Positions 16,498-25,293 of a DNA stretch of 64,000 nt are shown piece by piece. The stretch spans positions 46,424-110,423 of the forward strand of contig JAFRCW010000027.1 of the NCBI GenBank assembly GCA_017404145.1, written 5' to 3'. A program made the position numbers and the translations under genes. Each line of letters starts with the position of its first letter. Position 1 is the first letter of the stretch. The notes beneath the pieces are model-generated. The model did no database searches, was not told the DNA's origin, and worked only from the letters and a program-made list of their open reading frames with translations. The stretch comes from Ruminococcus sp. (GTDB lineage Bacteria > Bacillota > Clostridia > Oscillospirales > Acutalibacteraceae).

Positions 16498-17352
16498 TCA
16501 TTTGTTAAAGTATGCTCGTCTCTTGGTCGACAGGCGCATACGCTCCTTCATATGTTCCGTATCCTCGTTCGCGATCATATCTCTGAATGAAGAAAACTCG
16601 TCGATAAAAATGTCCATATATTTCAGCAGCGGTTCTTTGTTGAGTAAAAACAGCTCAGACCACATATCCTCGTTGATGTTCGCGATACGGGTAAGATCGC
16701 GGAAAGAGTCGCCGGTGTAATCCACCAGATGTTCGTTGTCAGAGCAGGTCATCAGCGACACCGCGATACAGTGGGTCAGCTGAGAAAGGTAGCCGATCAT
16801 TTCGTCGTGCTCCTCCGGCGACAGCACAGAGATCCGCGAGAAGCCGAGGATCCTGCCCAGTCCGCCGATCCAGCGAACGCCTTCCGGCGTATTTTTCTCC
16901 GTCATTACGATGATGAAATTCGCGCCGCGGAAGATCGCGTCATCGCTGTTTTCCACACCGTAGACTTCTTTTCCTGCCATCGGATGAGACGCGATAAACT
17001 CAACGTCGTCACGCAGCATATTCTGGATATCATATACGATGCAGCTTTTGACGCCGGTCACGTCGGTGATCATCGCGCCGGGCTTAAAACAGGACTGATA
17101 CCGTGCGATCCACTCCTTGAACACCTTCGGATACAGACCGAAGATCACAGCGTCCGCAGAGCCGACGATGTCTTTTTTTACCTCGGTATAGCCGTCGTCA
17201 ATGATATGGTTCTCCAAAGCGTAGTCGATCGCCTCTTTGCGGACGTCGATCGCAGTCACGTGAAAGCCCAGACGCTTTAAGGCGCGGGCGTAGCTGCCGC
17301 CGATCAAGCCCAAACCCACGATCAAAATTCTTGAATTACTGATCCATTCCAT
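16498..17352 (-). CDS. tyrA: Prephenate dehydrogenase
   Basis: 284 residues, the monofunctional TyrA length without ACT domain. N-terminal NAD(P) fold ILIVGLGLIGGSYARAL; then VTGVKS, HPMAGKEVYGVENSD with the substrate His, and SQLTHCIAVSL. It makes 4-hydroxyphenylpyruvate for tyrosine. The start overlaps the aroA stop by 17 nt, so it is coupled. Confidence 0.92.
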   Translation of the reverse strand: MEWISNSRILIVGLGLIGGSYARALKRLGFHVTAIDVRKEAIDYALENHIIDDGYTEVKKDIVGSADAVIFGLYPKVFKEWIARYQSCFKPGAMITDVTGVKSCIVYDIQNMLRDDVEFIASHPMAGKEVYGVENSDDAIFRGANFIIVMTEKNTPEGVRWIGGLGRILGFSRISVLSPEEHDEMIGYLSQLTHCIAVSLMTCSDNEHLVDYTGDSFRDLTRIANINEDMWSELFLLNKEPLLKYMDIFIDEFSSFRDMIANEDTEHMKERMRLSTKRRAYFNK

Positions 17353-18574
17353 ATGCTAAATTCACTCCTAGATCTCTGAGTCTGTCAAAAAAGTCGGGAA
17401 AGCTCTTCTCTACCGCATCTGCTCCTTCGATCACGCCGCCGGTCACTGTCAGAAGCACCGACAGCGCCATCACGATGCGGTGGTCGTTATGACCATATAG
17501 CGGTTCTTTCGGAGGACGGAGAACGCCCCCTATCGAAACGGTGTTTTCGAATGCTACCATATCGATCCCGAACTTTTCGAGCTCCTCTTGCATCGCCGAG
17601 ACGCGGTCGGACTCTTTGAGCCTGAGCCGCTTGGTTCCGGTAAAAACGCCCTTTCCGAGCAAGGCGGCTACCGCAAAGGCAACCGGTCCGAGATCGGGAC
17701 AGTCGGAAAGATCGACCGCTTCTCCGCTTTTTATTTTCTCAAAAAGAATATTATACACCTTGTCGCCCTGCAGGGAATCGGGATTGAGTCCCGTTACCGT
17801 GACGTCCGATCCCGCAAAGTTGAGCGCTTCAAAAAACGCCGCGTTGGAATAATCTCCCTCCACAGTGATATCTGCGGGGATATACTTTCCGCTTGGGATG
17901 ATCCAGAAGAAACAGTGATCGATCTGATAATACCCGTGCTTTACGTCGATTCCAAAGGATTGGAGCGCGTCAACGGTCATATCGATATACGGAAAGCTCT
18001 CCACCGGAGGAGCAACGCAAATCCGGCTGTCTTGATTCAAAAGCGGAAGCGCGAACATCAGCCCGGAAATAAACTGTGAACTGATATTCCCGGGGACTTC
18101 AAACAGTCCTCTTTGCAGTTTCCCTTTTACGATCACTTTATCCTCAAACCGCTCCAGTCTGAGTTCCAGAGAATGAGTGATCTTTTCATAAACGCTCAGC
18201 GGGCGCTGCATCAAATACTCTGAGCCTGTCAGCACGTGCTCCTCACCGTTTAAGAAACAGATGGGAATCAAAAACCGCAGGGTACTGCCGCTCTCGTTGC
18301 AGGGAAGTATCTGGATAGTTCCGGTGGGTTTGGCAACGTCAACGCCTGTGATATAGGCGGCGTCACCGTCTATTCTGATATCAGCGCCCAATGCTCTGAG
18401 GCAATTGACCGTCGCCTCGATATCCTTGGAAAAAGCAAGATTGCGCACAACGCTCTCGCCCTCAGCTAAGCCCGCGCAAATCAAATAGCGGTGTGCCATA
18501 CTCTTGGAGGGAGGCGCTTTTACAATCCCCTTTGCTTTTGAGGGATATATTCTAACGTTCATACTATTGTTCAT
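17336..18574 (-). CDS. aroA: 3-phosphoshikimate 1-carboxyvinyltransferase (EPSP synthase)
   Basis: About 412 residues. PEP and shikimate-3-phosphate site motifs: KAPPSKSMAHRYLI near the N-terminus, NESGSTLRFL, RLRLKESDRV and GHNDHRIVMAL. It adds the enolpyruvyl group from PEP. I place the start at 18574 (MNNSMNVRIYP), overlapping the aroQ stop; MNVRIYPSKAKG at 18562 fits the family start equally well. The frame is open to 18595. Confidence 0.93.
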   Translation of the reverse strand: MNNSMNVRIYPSKAKGIVKAPPSKSMAHRYLICAGLAEGESVVRNLAFSKDIEATVNCLRALGADIRIDGDAAYITGVDVAKPTGTIQILPCNESGSTLRFLIPICFLNGEEHVLTGSEYLMQRPLSVYEKITHSLELRLERFEDKVIVKGKLQRGLFEVPGNISSQFISGLMFALPLLNQDSRICVAPPVESFPYIDMTVDALQSFGIDVKHGYYQIDHCFFWIIPSGKYIPADITVEGDYSNAAFFEALNFAGSDVTVTGLNPDSLQGDKVYNILFEKIKSGEAVDLSDCPDLGPVAFAVAALLGKGVFTGTKRLRLKESDRVSAMQEELEKFGIDMVAFENTVSIGGVLRPPKEPLYGHNDHRIVMALSVLLTVTGGVIEGADAVEKSFPDFFDRLRDLGVNLAYGMDQ

Positions 18575-19016
18575 TTTGTTTCTCGCTTCGCTCAATCAAA
18601 TAATCCATCGCGTCAAGATAGCCCTGTAAGCCTCTGCCGGAAATAGTAGTCTCGCACGCCTGACGGATGTAGCTGATCTGTCGAAAGTCCTCACGCTTGG
18701 ATACGTCGGAGATATGTACCTCGACGGTCGGAATCTGCACTGCCTTGACCGCGTCTAAAATCGCTACCGAGGTATGGGTATAGGCGGCGGGATTGATCAC
18801 AATGCCGTCAACCTTCTGATAGCACTGCTGGATGAAGTCCACGAGATCGCCCTCATGATTGGACTGAAAAACCTCGACCTCTATCCCCTTCTCTTTTGCG
18901 TGCGACTCGATGAGAGCGCACAGCTTCTCATAAGTATCCGCGCCGTAAAGATCGGGCTCGCGGATACCGAGCATATTCAGGTTTGGTCCGTTAATCACTC
19001 TTATCTTCATATTCAT
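18564..19016 (-). CDS. aroQ: 3-dehydroquinate dehydratase, type II
   Basis: 150 residues. Family signatures: INGPNLNMLGIREPDLYG with the catalytic Tyr, FQSNHEGDLVDFIQ, INPAAYTHTSVAI, and VEVHISDVSKREDFR with the catalytic His. It forms 3-dehydroshikimate. The ATG at 19016 overlaps the aroE-aroK stop as ATGA. Confidence 0.95.
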   Translation of the reverse strand: MNMKIRVINGPNLNMLGIREPDLYGADTYEKLCALIESHAKEKGIEVEVFQSNHEGDLVDFIQQCYQKVDGIVINPAAYTHTSVAILDAVKAVQIPTVEVHISDVSKREDFRQISYIRQACETTISGRGLQGYLDAMDYLIERSEKQNEQ

Positions 19017-20245
19017 TCTCCGTTAATGATACTGTCGGCTACATCCTCTGGATCACAGTCGCCGTCGATGATGAAGTCTGCGGTATCCATATATATATTG
19101 ATTCTCTTTTCATACAGTTTTTTGAGCTTGTCGATCTTATCGGCAAGCGGACGGTCGGGGGAAGCGGAAAGATGCTCTAAGGAACGGTCGATAAAGAAGA
19201 TATCGCCGTTTCTGCGAAGCGCGCCGATGTTCTCCTCTCTGAGGATCGCGCCGCCGCCGGTAGAGATCACCGCGCCGGTGGTATCGGCGATTGAGCGGAT
19301 GACTTCTGTCTCCAAACCGCGAAAATACGGCTCGCCGTGTTCTTTGAAGATCGTCGGGATATCGCCGTATTGCTCTACGATCAGCGCGTCGGTATCGAGG
19401 AAAGGTCTGTCGAGCTCTTTTGCAATGATTTTTCCCACGGTGGACTTGCCTGATGTGGGCATTCCGGTCAGAACTATATTTCTTTTAGAGAAATATATCT
19501 TGTCGTAAATCTCATTGGTCAGCTTCACCGCATCAAGCTCACGGTCAAGGAACAATTCGGCGGCATATACCGCCTGCGCGACGAGCATATAGAGCCCGCT
19601 CTCTGCCGATATTTCTCTCTTTTTCGCCTCCAGCACCAGCGAGGTCCTCAGGGGATTATATACCGCATCGATCACTCCGGAGAGATTTGTAAAACGCGAT
19701 AAGTCAATCGGACAGTCGAAAATATACGGGTACATCCCGCACGGAGTGGTGTTGATGATCACATCCGCGTCAGCGTAGTTCTCATATGCCTCGTCATAAG
19801 TCAGAGAACCGTCTTTTCCGGTACGGCTGACCTTTTTGATCTCCTTTGCGCCCAGTCTTTCGCACACCGCGTAAGCGGTCTTAGAGGTGCCGCCGGTGCC
19901 GAGGATCAGCGCCTTTTTGTATTTGAGCACGACGCCGACACGCTCGATCAGCGCTTTCATCCCGAGAAAATCCGTGTTAAAGCCGTACAGCCTACCGTTA
20001 CGGTTGATAATCGTATTCACCGCGCCGATCGCCTCGGCGTTCGGATCGATCTCATCCAAGAACGGAATCACCGCTTCTTTATACGGAATGGTCACGTTGA
20101 TTGCTTTATAATTCTTTTGAAGAATAAAATTTTGTAATTCTTCTTTTTTTAATTCTTTCAGAGAATATTCGTATTCTCCGAGACTTTCATGTATTTCCTT
20201 GGAAAAGCTGTGAGGCAGCTTCTCCCCTATCAGTCCGTAGTCCAT
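19013..20245 (-). CDS. Bifunctional shikimate dehydrogenase - shikimate kinase (AroE-AroK fusion)
   Basis: 410 residues. AroE part, about 1-250: SFSKEIHESL (shikimate Ser pair), catalytic Lys56 in TIPYKEAV, NTDFLG, then the NADP loop ILGTGGTSKTA. AroK part, about 255-410: P-loop GMPTSGKSTVG at 261-271, LDTDALI, RGLETEVIRS, STGGGAIL and the lid Arg in ASPDRPL. The fusion makes two successive pathway steps in one chain. No internal stop or frameshift is seen. Start ATG at 20245 begins a new block after a repeat-filled gap following aroC. Confidence 0.93.
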   Translation of the reverse strand: MDYGLIGEKLPHSFSKEIHESLGEYEYSLKELKKEELQNFILQKNYKAINVTIPYKEAVIPFLDEIDPNAEAIGAVNTIINRNGRLYGFNTDFLGMKALIERVGVVLKYKKALILGTGGTSKTAYAVCERLGAKEIKKVSRTGKDGSLTYDEAYENYADADVIINTTPCGMYPYIFDCPIDLSRFTNLSGVIDAVYNPLRTSLVLEAKKREISAESGLYMLVAQAVYAAELFLDRELDAVKLTNEIYDKIYFSKRNIVLTGMPTSGKSTVGKIIAKELDRPFLDTDALIVEQYGDIPTIFKEHGEPYFRGLETEVIRSIADTTGAVISTGGGAILREENIGALRRNGDIFFIDRSLEHLSASPDRPLADKIDKLKKLYEKRINIYMDTADFIIDGDCDPEDVADSIINGE

Positions 20246-20260
20246 AATATCTCCTATTCA

Positions 20261-20406
20261 GGCTCCCTTTGGTAAAGGGAGCTGTCGCCGACAAGGCGAC
20301 TGAGGGATTGCATAAATGTTTGAACGAAGTGAGTGTCCTTTAATACACGGAAGAATTAAGACTCTTCCCTACAATTCCTAATTCCTCATTCCTGATTCCT
20401 AATTCT
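20261..20406. repeat. Truncated family C element followed by a family D palindrome half
   Basis: 20261-20346 begins GGCTCCCTTTGGTAAAGGGA and matches one end of the complete family C copy at 59210-59374, but the other end is missing. 20372-20406 is made of repeated AATTCCT units (family D), also found at 50056-50172. The D unit runs into the 3' end of aroC and supplies its stop codon. No gene is seen in this 150-bp gap. Confidence 0.75.
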
Positions 20407-21493
20407 CTGCGAGCCAATCCGTGCCGTATCTCAGCGCCAGCAGATCGGCAAGCGTGAGCGATGCAACGGAATCGACCACCACACGCGCGCGGTGGAGGAT
20501 ACAGGGATCATGTCTGCCCTTGAGAGACAGAACCGCATCCTTCTTCTCCATCATATCAACGGTGTTCTGCTCTTTATAGATAGACGGTGTTGGCTTGACT
20601 GCACAGGAAAAGACGATAGGCATCCCGTTGGAGATCCCGCCGTTGATCCCGCCGTTGTGATTGGTCGCGGTTTTTATTTCTTTATCAGAAATATAAAAGC
20701 TGTCATTATACTGTGATCCGCGCTTTTTTACATCATCAAACGCGTGTCCGAACTGAACGCCCTTGACCGCCGGGATCGAGAACAAAGCGTGGGATAATAC
20801 GCCCTCTAAGGTATCAAACCACGGCTCTCCCACGCCTGCGGGAACGCCGAGAATTGCGGTTTCCAACACACCGCCGACCGAGTCGCCGTCCTCTGCCGCT
20901 TTTTCGATCTCATCTTTCATCAAAGCCGCTTTCTCATCGTTCAAAACGGCAAAGTCAATCGCGTTCAGTTTGGCGATATCCTCAGCGATATTGTCAAATT
21001 CTCTGTCATTTACGTCCGCAATCGAACGGATATGGGTACCAACGGTGATTCTCTTTTTCTCCAGTGCGGAAAGGACGATCGCGCCCGCCGCGACCAGCGC
21101 CGCAGTGATCCTGCCGGAGAAGTGGCCGCCGCCGCGGTAATCCTCAAAGCCGTGATATTTCACATTCGCAGTAAAATCCGCGTGACCGGGACGCGCCAGC
21201 GCACGGGTCGCGGCATAATCTTTGCTTTTAATATTCTTGTTGGGAATTAAAATCGTCAGAGGCGTTCCGGTTGTTTTGCCTTCAAAAACGCCGGAGACGA
21301 TCTGAAACTCGTCATCTTCCTGACGGGCGGTAGAGATTTTTCCCGCCGGACGGCGTTTCATAAGCTGAGCGGCGATAAACGCCTCGTCGATCACGATCCC
21401 CGGAGCGAGACCGTCGAGCACCGCGCCGATATACGGTCCGTGGCTCTCGCCGAAAAGGGTCACCGATACGCTGTTTCCAAATGTATTCTTCAT
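20399..21493 (-). CDS. aroC: Chorismate synthase
   Basis: 364 residues. Family blocks: FGESHGPYIGAVLDG, RRPAGKISTARQEDDEF, RPGHADF, GGGHFSGRITA and GRHDPCILHRA. It uses reduced FMN to convert EPSP to chorismate. Start ATG at 21493 follows GGGGGAG and overlaps the aroB stop as ATGA. The last residues (AEN and the stop) are encoded inside a family D repeat. Confidence 0.95.
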   Translation of the reverse strand: MKNTFGNSVSVTLFGESHGPYIGAVLDGLAPGIVIDEAFIAAQLMKRRPAGKISTARQEDDEFQIVSGVFEGKTTGTPLTILIPNKNIKSKDYAATRALARPGHADFTANVKYHGFEDYRGGGHFSGRITAALVAAGAIVLSALEKKRITVGTHIRSIADVNDREFDNIAEDIAKLNAIDFAVLNDEKAALMKDEIEKAAEDGDSVGGVLETAILGVPAGVGEPWFDTLEGVLSHALFSIPAVKGVQFGHAFDDVKKRGSQYNDSFYISDKEIKTATNHNGGINGGISNGMPIVFSCAVKPTPSIYKEQNTVDMMEKKDAVLSLKGRHDPCILHRARVVVDSVASLTLADLLALRYGTDWLAEN

Positions 21494-22515
21494 TTCTTCT
21501 CCCCCTTTATCCAATCCAGATAGGGATATAATTCTTTATAAGAAATTTTCTTCATTTCATAGGATCCGATGTCGTTCACAAAAATCACGGTGATCCCGTC
21601 GAGTTCCGACTTCTTGTCGTGCGTCATCGCCTGATAGACTTTCTCGGTATCAAAATCAAGCGAGGTCGGCAGGTTCAGGCTCTCTAACACCTTGATCAAA
21701 CGCGGACGGATCCCGCTGCTCACCATCGGGATCATCCCGAGCGCCACGCACTCGCCGTGATACAGTCCGTTCAGCTCCTCAAAGCTCTCGATGCCGTGTC
21801 CGATCGTGTGACCGAAGTTGAGTATCTTCCGAAGTCCCGCTTCGCGTTCATCCTGCTCTACGACCGTCTTCTTGATCATCAAAGAACGGTAGATGATCTC
21901 GTCCATATTCTCATTTATATTTCCTTCTTCGAATAATTTGAAAAGTTCTTTATCACTTGTCAGCGACATCTTCACCGCCTCGGCGAGACCATTACTGATC
22001 TGGCGTGAGGGAAGCGTCTTTAAAAGATCCAGATCGATGATCACCTTTTTGGGCTGCCAGAAAGCGCCGATAATATTCTTGATGCCATCGAGATTCACCG
22101 CCGTCTTGCCGCCGATGGAAGAATCCACCTGAGACAGCACCGTGGTGGGGATATTATAAAAGTCGATCCCTCTCATATAAGACGCGGCGACAAACCCCGA
22201 AAGATCTCCCACGACGCCTCCGCCGACAGCAACCACCGCGTCTTTTCGGGTGAATCCCCCTTCGAGCATCACAGAAAGCAGTTCGCTGTAGGTTTTGATA
22301 CTTTTGGAGCCCTCTCCCTGCGGCACCGTTACGATCACAGCGGTATCACAAGCGTTCTTTACCGTTTCGGCGAAAGCCTCGGGAACTCCGTCATCGGTAA
22401 TAATCATTACCTTTCGGTTCAGATCAAGCAGCTCACCGATCCGATTCAGCGCGCCGCGTTCCATCACGATATCGTAGCTATTCGCGCCGAGGTCCATATG
22501 CAGCGTTCTATTCAT
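21490..22515 (-). CDS. aroB: 3-dehydroquinate synthase
   Basis: About 341 residues. NAD and substrate motifs: VAVGGGVVGDLSGFVAASY, PTTVLSQVDSSIGGKTAVN, and the zinc ligands in the HTIGHGIE and YHGECVALGM regions. It forms the first ring compound of the shikimate pathway. The ATG at 22515 has GGTGAT upstream; ATG at 22521 is also possible. It overlaps or abuts the pheA 3' end. Confidence 0.94.
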   Translation of the reverse strand: MNRTLHMDLGANSYDIVMERGALNRIGELLDLNRKVMIITDDGVPEAFAETVKNACDTAVIVTVPQGEGSKSIKTYSELLSVMLEGGFTRKDAVVAVGGGVVGDLSGFVAASYMRGIDFYNIPTTVLSQVDSSIGGKTAVNLDGIKNIIGAFWQPKKVIIDLDLLKTLPSRQISNGLAEAVKMSLTSDKELFKLFEEGNINENMDEIIYRSLMIKKTVVEQDEREAGLRKILNFGHTIGHGIESFEELNGLYHGECVALGMIPMVSSGIRPRLIKVLESLNLPTSLDFDTEKVYQAMTHDKKSELDGITVIFVNDIGSYEMKKISYKELYPYLDWIKGEKK

Positions 22516-23620
22516 CTTCATCACCGTCTTTGAGCATTCTTTCGCCGAAATATCTGCCGACTACCTTGAGCTTGTCACAGTGGGCGGAAAGCTCTTTGAG
22601 CATCTTTCTGCCTTCTTCGGAGTCGTCGCTGCCGTCCGCTTCCACATAGAAGTAATACTCCCACGAGAGCTCCTTCATCGGGCGGGAACGCAGCGCCTTC
22701 ATATTAAAGCCGTGAGCGCCGATGACATTGATCGCCTGCGCTAGGGCGCCTGCCTCGTTCTTCACGGAGAACATCAGTATAAAACGCGCGTCGGCGGACT
22801 CAAAGCTGTTGTTCTGCGCGCGGGAGAATACCGCAAAGCGAGTGGAATTAGCGGCGCTCTTGTTGATGTCATGAGCAATGATCGTCAGCCCGTAGAGCTT
22901 CGCGGTCTCGGATGAGGCGATCGCGGCGATCGTCTTGTCGCCGTCGTCTCTGACAGAACGCGCCGCCAAAGCGGTATTGGTTGCGTCCATGGTCTTGAAG
23001 CCCTGCTTTTTGATATAATCGGCGCACTGCGCGAGCGCCTGCGGATGGCTGATGACCTTTTTGATATCGGAGAGCTTCGCACCTTTGACGCCGAGCAGAT
23101 GCTGAGCGATCTTCAGCGTGTATACGCCGTTGACGAACAGACTGCCCGAGAACATCAGATCCATCACCTGTGTGACCTCACCGGCGTAGCTGTTTTCTAT
23201 CGGCAGGACACAGCAGTCGCAGTCGCCGTTTTCTACCGCTTGATATGCCGACTGAAAATCAGGGAAAGATACCAGTCTGCTGTAGGGCAGGATCTCCCTT
23301 GCCGCGATATTGGCAAACGCGCCGCGGATACCGGAATACGCAACCTTCACGCCTTTGATCAGGCTCTCCTGATAGAGCTTTGAGACCTTCATCTCGTCTT
23401 TGAGAAACGGCACATAGTAAGAGCGGATCGCGGGATCGGTCACATACGCGCTGTTTTTTTCGATCAGCGCCTGCTCGCGCTTCTCATCGAAGATCGGCAG
23501 TCCGCGCTCCTTCTTATAGATCGCGACGTCCTCAACGGCTTTCATCCGCTGTTGAAAAAGCTCAGCCATCTCTCTGTCTATCTCATTGATTTTCAGTCTT
23601 GCTTCATCCAGTTTTGACAT
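22508..23620 (-). CDS. pheA: Bifunctional chorismate mutase / prephenate dehydratase (P-protein)
   Basis: 370 residues in three parts: chorismate mutase of the AroQ type, 1-85 (RLKINEIDREMAELFQQRM); prephenate dehydratase, about 91-270 (YSGIRGAFANIAAREIL, NSTRFAVFSR); and an ACT domain with the Phe-sensing LRSRPMKELSWEYYF. It commits chorismate to phenylalanine and is expected to be Phe-inhibited. GGGAGG precedes the ATG at 23620. First structural gene of the aromatic cluster, controlled by the leader peptide attenuator upstream. Confidence 0.95.
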   Translation of the reverse strand: MSKLDEARLKINEIDREMAELFQQRMKAVEDVAIYKKERGLPIFDEKREQALIEKNSAYVTDPAIRSYYVPFLKDEMKVSKLYQESLIKGVKVAYSGIRGAFANIAAREILPYSRLVSFPDFQSAYQAVENGDCDCCVLPIENSYAGEVTQVMDLMFSGSLFVNGVYTLKIAQHLLGVKGAKLSDIKKVISHPQALAQCADYIKKQGFKTMDATNTALAARSVRDDGDKTIAAIASSETAKLYGLTIIAHDINKSAANSTRFAVFSRAQNNSFESADARFILMFSVKNEAGALAQAINVIGAHGFNMKALRSRPMKELSWEYYFYVEADGSDDSEEGRKMLKELSAHCDKLKVVGRYFGERMLKDGDEDE

Positions 23621-23637
23621 ATTTTCCTCCCGATTAA

Positions 23638-23754
23638 CACGGAACGATGTGGGCATCGTTCCCTACGGCGGGAGCAAGCCCCGCCCTACAATATAAATGG
23701 GTGTCGGGCGAAGCCCGCCCACAACTCTGCACTCTGCACTCTGCACTTTGCACT
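23638..23754. repeat. Family E palindromes and short tandem repeat in the pheA leader
   Basis: Three successive palindromes, GGAACGATGTGGGCATCGTT, GGCGGGAGCAAGCCCCGCC and GGGCGAAGCCCGCCC, then CTCTGCA units repeated three to four times (about 23726-23752). They lie between the attenuator terminator and the pheA ribosome site, so they are part of the pheA mRNA only after read-through. Confidence 0.75.
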
Positions 23755-23820
23755 AAAAAAGCGGCTCTGCCCGAAACAGAACCGCCTTACATCCAAAGCC
23801 AATCTCCGTTTACACCCGAG
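23755..23820 (-). terminator. Phe/Tyr attenuator: terminator with competing antiterminator
   Basis: Terminator stem GCGGTTCTG (23785-23777) / CAGAGCCGC (23769-23761), 7-nt loop, then TTTTTT (23760-23755). Alternative pairings: TGTAAAC (23814-23808) with GTTTACA inside the leader ORF (23878-23872), and AAACGGAG (23811-23804) with TTCTGTTT (23781-23774; two G-U pairs), which would destroy the terminator. These three exclusive pairings are the 1:2, 2:3 and 3:4 stems of a classical attenuator. Confidence 0.75.
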
Positions 23821-23823
23821 CAG

Positions 23824-23922
23824 TCATCTTTTTTCGACAACACAATAATAGCCCGCATAAAAGCGCGCGAATGTAAACAGAAAATAGGAGTGATTCATTT
23901 TTTCTTGACTTGTCAGCTTCAT
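23824..23922 (-). CDS. Phe/Tyr-rich leader peptide controlling pheA
   Basis: A 32-codon ORF with an excellent ribosome site (AAGGAG, 8 nt before the ATG). Residues 13-26 read YFLFTFARFYAGYY: four Phe and four Tyr in 14 residues. The stop codon is 38 nt before the terminator stem. In amino acid biosynthetic operons such an ORF senses charged tRNA: ribosome stalling at Phe or Tyr codons favours the antiterminator. Its codons 15-17 form pairing segment 1. Position, composition and pairing agree; the peptide itself has no other expected role. Too short for standard gene calling. Confidence 0.8.
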   Translation of the reverse strand: MKLTSQEKMNHSYFLFTFARFYAGYYCVVEKR

Positions 23923-23954
23923 ATGAACAACTCCTTTCACATCTCATTGTGCAA

Positions 23955-23983
23955 ACTATAACACATTAAAGCATAAAAGTCAA
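23955..23983 (-). promoter_or_regulatory. Promoter of the aromatic amino acid operon
   Basis: Minus strand TTGACT (23983-23978), 17-nt spacer, TATAGT (23960-23955). The predicted start near 23948 lies about 26 nt before the leader peptide ATG. Confidence 0.75.
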
Positions 23984-24107
23984 TAGAAAAGAGCGTATTT
24001 CTTTATCACCGAATCTCTCCCTCCCCCTGTTCGCGATCAGCCGTTCTCTTGACAAACAAACGATAAATGATAGAATGATATTATTATAGAAGAAGGGAGA
24101 ACTTGTT

Positions 24108-25271
24108 ATGAAGAAAGTCATATCGGCGATATTGGCTCTCTCGCTCGTTCTGCTGTGCGGTTGTGATTTCTTTGAAGAGAATCAATTCAACGCCGCTGAC
24201 AAGCACATCGTCAAAGCGATAACAAGCAATAATTTTGGATTATACCTTGCCGACGACGGTACGCTCTACTCTCCCGGATATGTGGGTGATGCGAATGATT
24301 ATATCCTGTTCTCCGATAAAAAGAACGGTATTGTCGCCGAAAACGTCAGAGATTTCGGCAGGTTCGCATGGGGAGGATATTATATCGACAACGCAAACGA
24401 TCTGTATTACTTCCGGAAATTCGGGAGCGATCCGCTTCCATATGAGCCTAAGGAGCGGTTCAAAAAACTCCTTGGCAATGTCAAATCTGCATATGTGACC
24501 GGCGGCGGTATCTTTTATCAGGATTTTGACAACAACCTGTATGCCGCGGGAAATGTTTGCGGTACGATTTTTTATATCGAAGAAAAGATAAAGCTTGGCG
24601 AGAATGTCATCTGTCAGGACTACGACTGCTGGATCGAAGAGGATCGCGTCATTCATACATCCGGCGACCGCGAATACAATCAGGAAATGCTTCAAGCAGC
24701 GAATCAGGTGCTTGCTTCTCATCCCGACGTCACCAAAATGATGGTGTCGGAAAATTGTATTCTTCTTTTGACCGGCGGTGAGTTATGGTATATCGGCGAT
24801 AAAAAGCGATTGGAAATAAACGATTTTAAGCTGATGGATCAAGAGCCCGTGATCGAAACGATCAAACTCTCGGAGGATATCGTTGACTTTGACGGCGGCG
24901 CATGTCAGACCATCGCCGCGGTGAAAAACGACGGCACGGGGCTGGGCTGGGGCAGGCTCCTGATGAACGGCGACGACGAACAGGAACAGCCGATCACAGA
25001 ATATCACACCGACGCGGTAAAGTTCAATTTAGAAAACGCCGTCAGCGTTCAGGTATCCGGTGACGAACACATCACCTTTATTACCAAAGACGGTCAGACA
25101 AACGTCTTTGCTGACGAAAATCGGTTCGGCTTCTGCGGCAACTCTACAGAGAATTTATACATCGGCGTCCGCAGTACGCCGTTACGCTGGATCGACACAG
25201 ACAGCTCGTCGACTGGCTCCTCCTACACTTCCAAAAGCACAGAAAAACCGCAAACACTATCCATCCGTTAA
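24108..25271 (+). CDS. Lipoprotein with RCC1-like repeats, function unknown
   Basis: 387 residues. Lipoprotein signal MKKVISAILALSLVLLCGCD with lipobox Cys. The mature part contains repeated short strands of the type LYLADDGTLYSPG, LYYFRKFGSD, NLYAAGNV and ELWYIGD, like degenerate RCC1 beta-propeller blades. A Ser/Thr-rich tail closes it. Probably an extracellular membrane-attached propeller; no catalytic residues are apparent. Divergent from the pheA leader, with GGGAG before the ATG. Confidence 0.6.
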   Translation: MKKVISAILALSLVLLCGCDFFEENQFNAADKHIVKAITSNNFGLYLADDGTLYSPGYVGDANDYILFSDKKNGIVAENVRDFGRFAWGGYYIDNANDLYYFRKFGSDPLPYEPKERFKKLLGNVKSAYVTGGGIFYQDFDNNLYAAGNVCGTIFYIEEKIKLGENVICQDYDCWIEEDRVIHTSGDREYNQEMLQAANQVLASHPDVTKMMVSENCILLLTGGELWYIGDKKRLEINDFKLMDQEPVIETIKLSEDIVDFDGGACQTIAAVKNDGTGLGWGRLLMNGDDEQEQPITEYHTDAVKFNLENAVSVQVSGDEHITFITKDGQTNVFADENRFGFCGNSTENLYIGVRSTPLRWIDTDSSSTGSSYTSKSTEKPQTLSIR

Positions 25272-25293
25272 AAAATTCTACAATAATACTGAA

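Noticed and set aside
23726..23755. CTCTGCA tandem units, considered as a CRISPR-like array
   Set aside because: Units are 7 nt without spacers; it is a short tandem repeat beside palindromes.
23941..23960. Possible T-box upstream of pheA
   Set aside because: No AGGGUGGNACCGCG antiterminator sequence or specifier-loop stem is present; the leader ORF and overlapping stems explain the region better.
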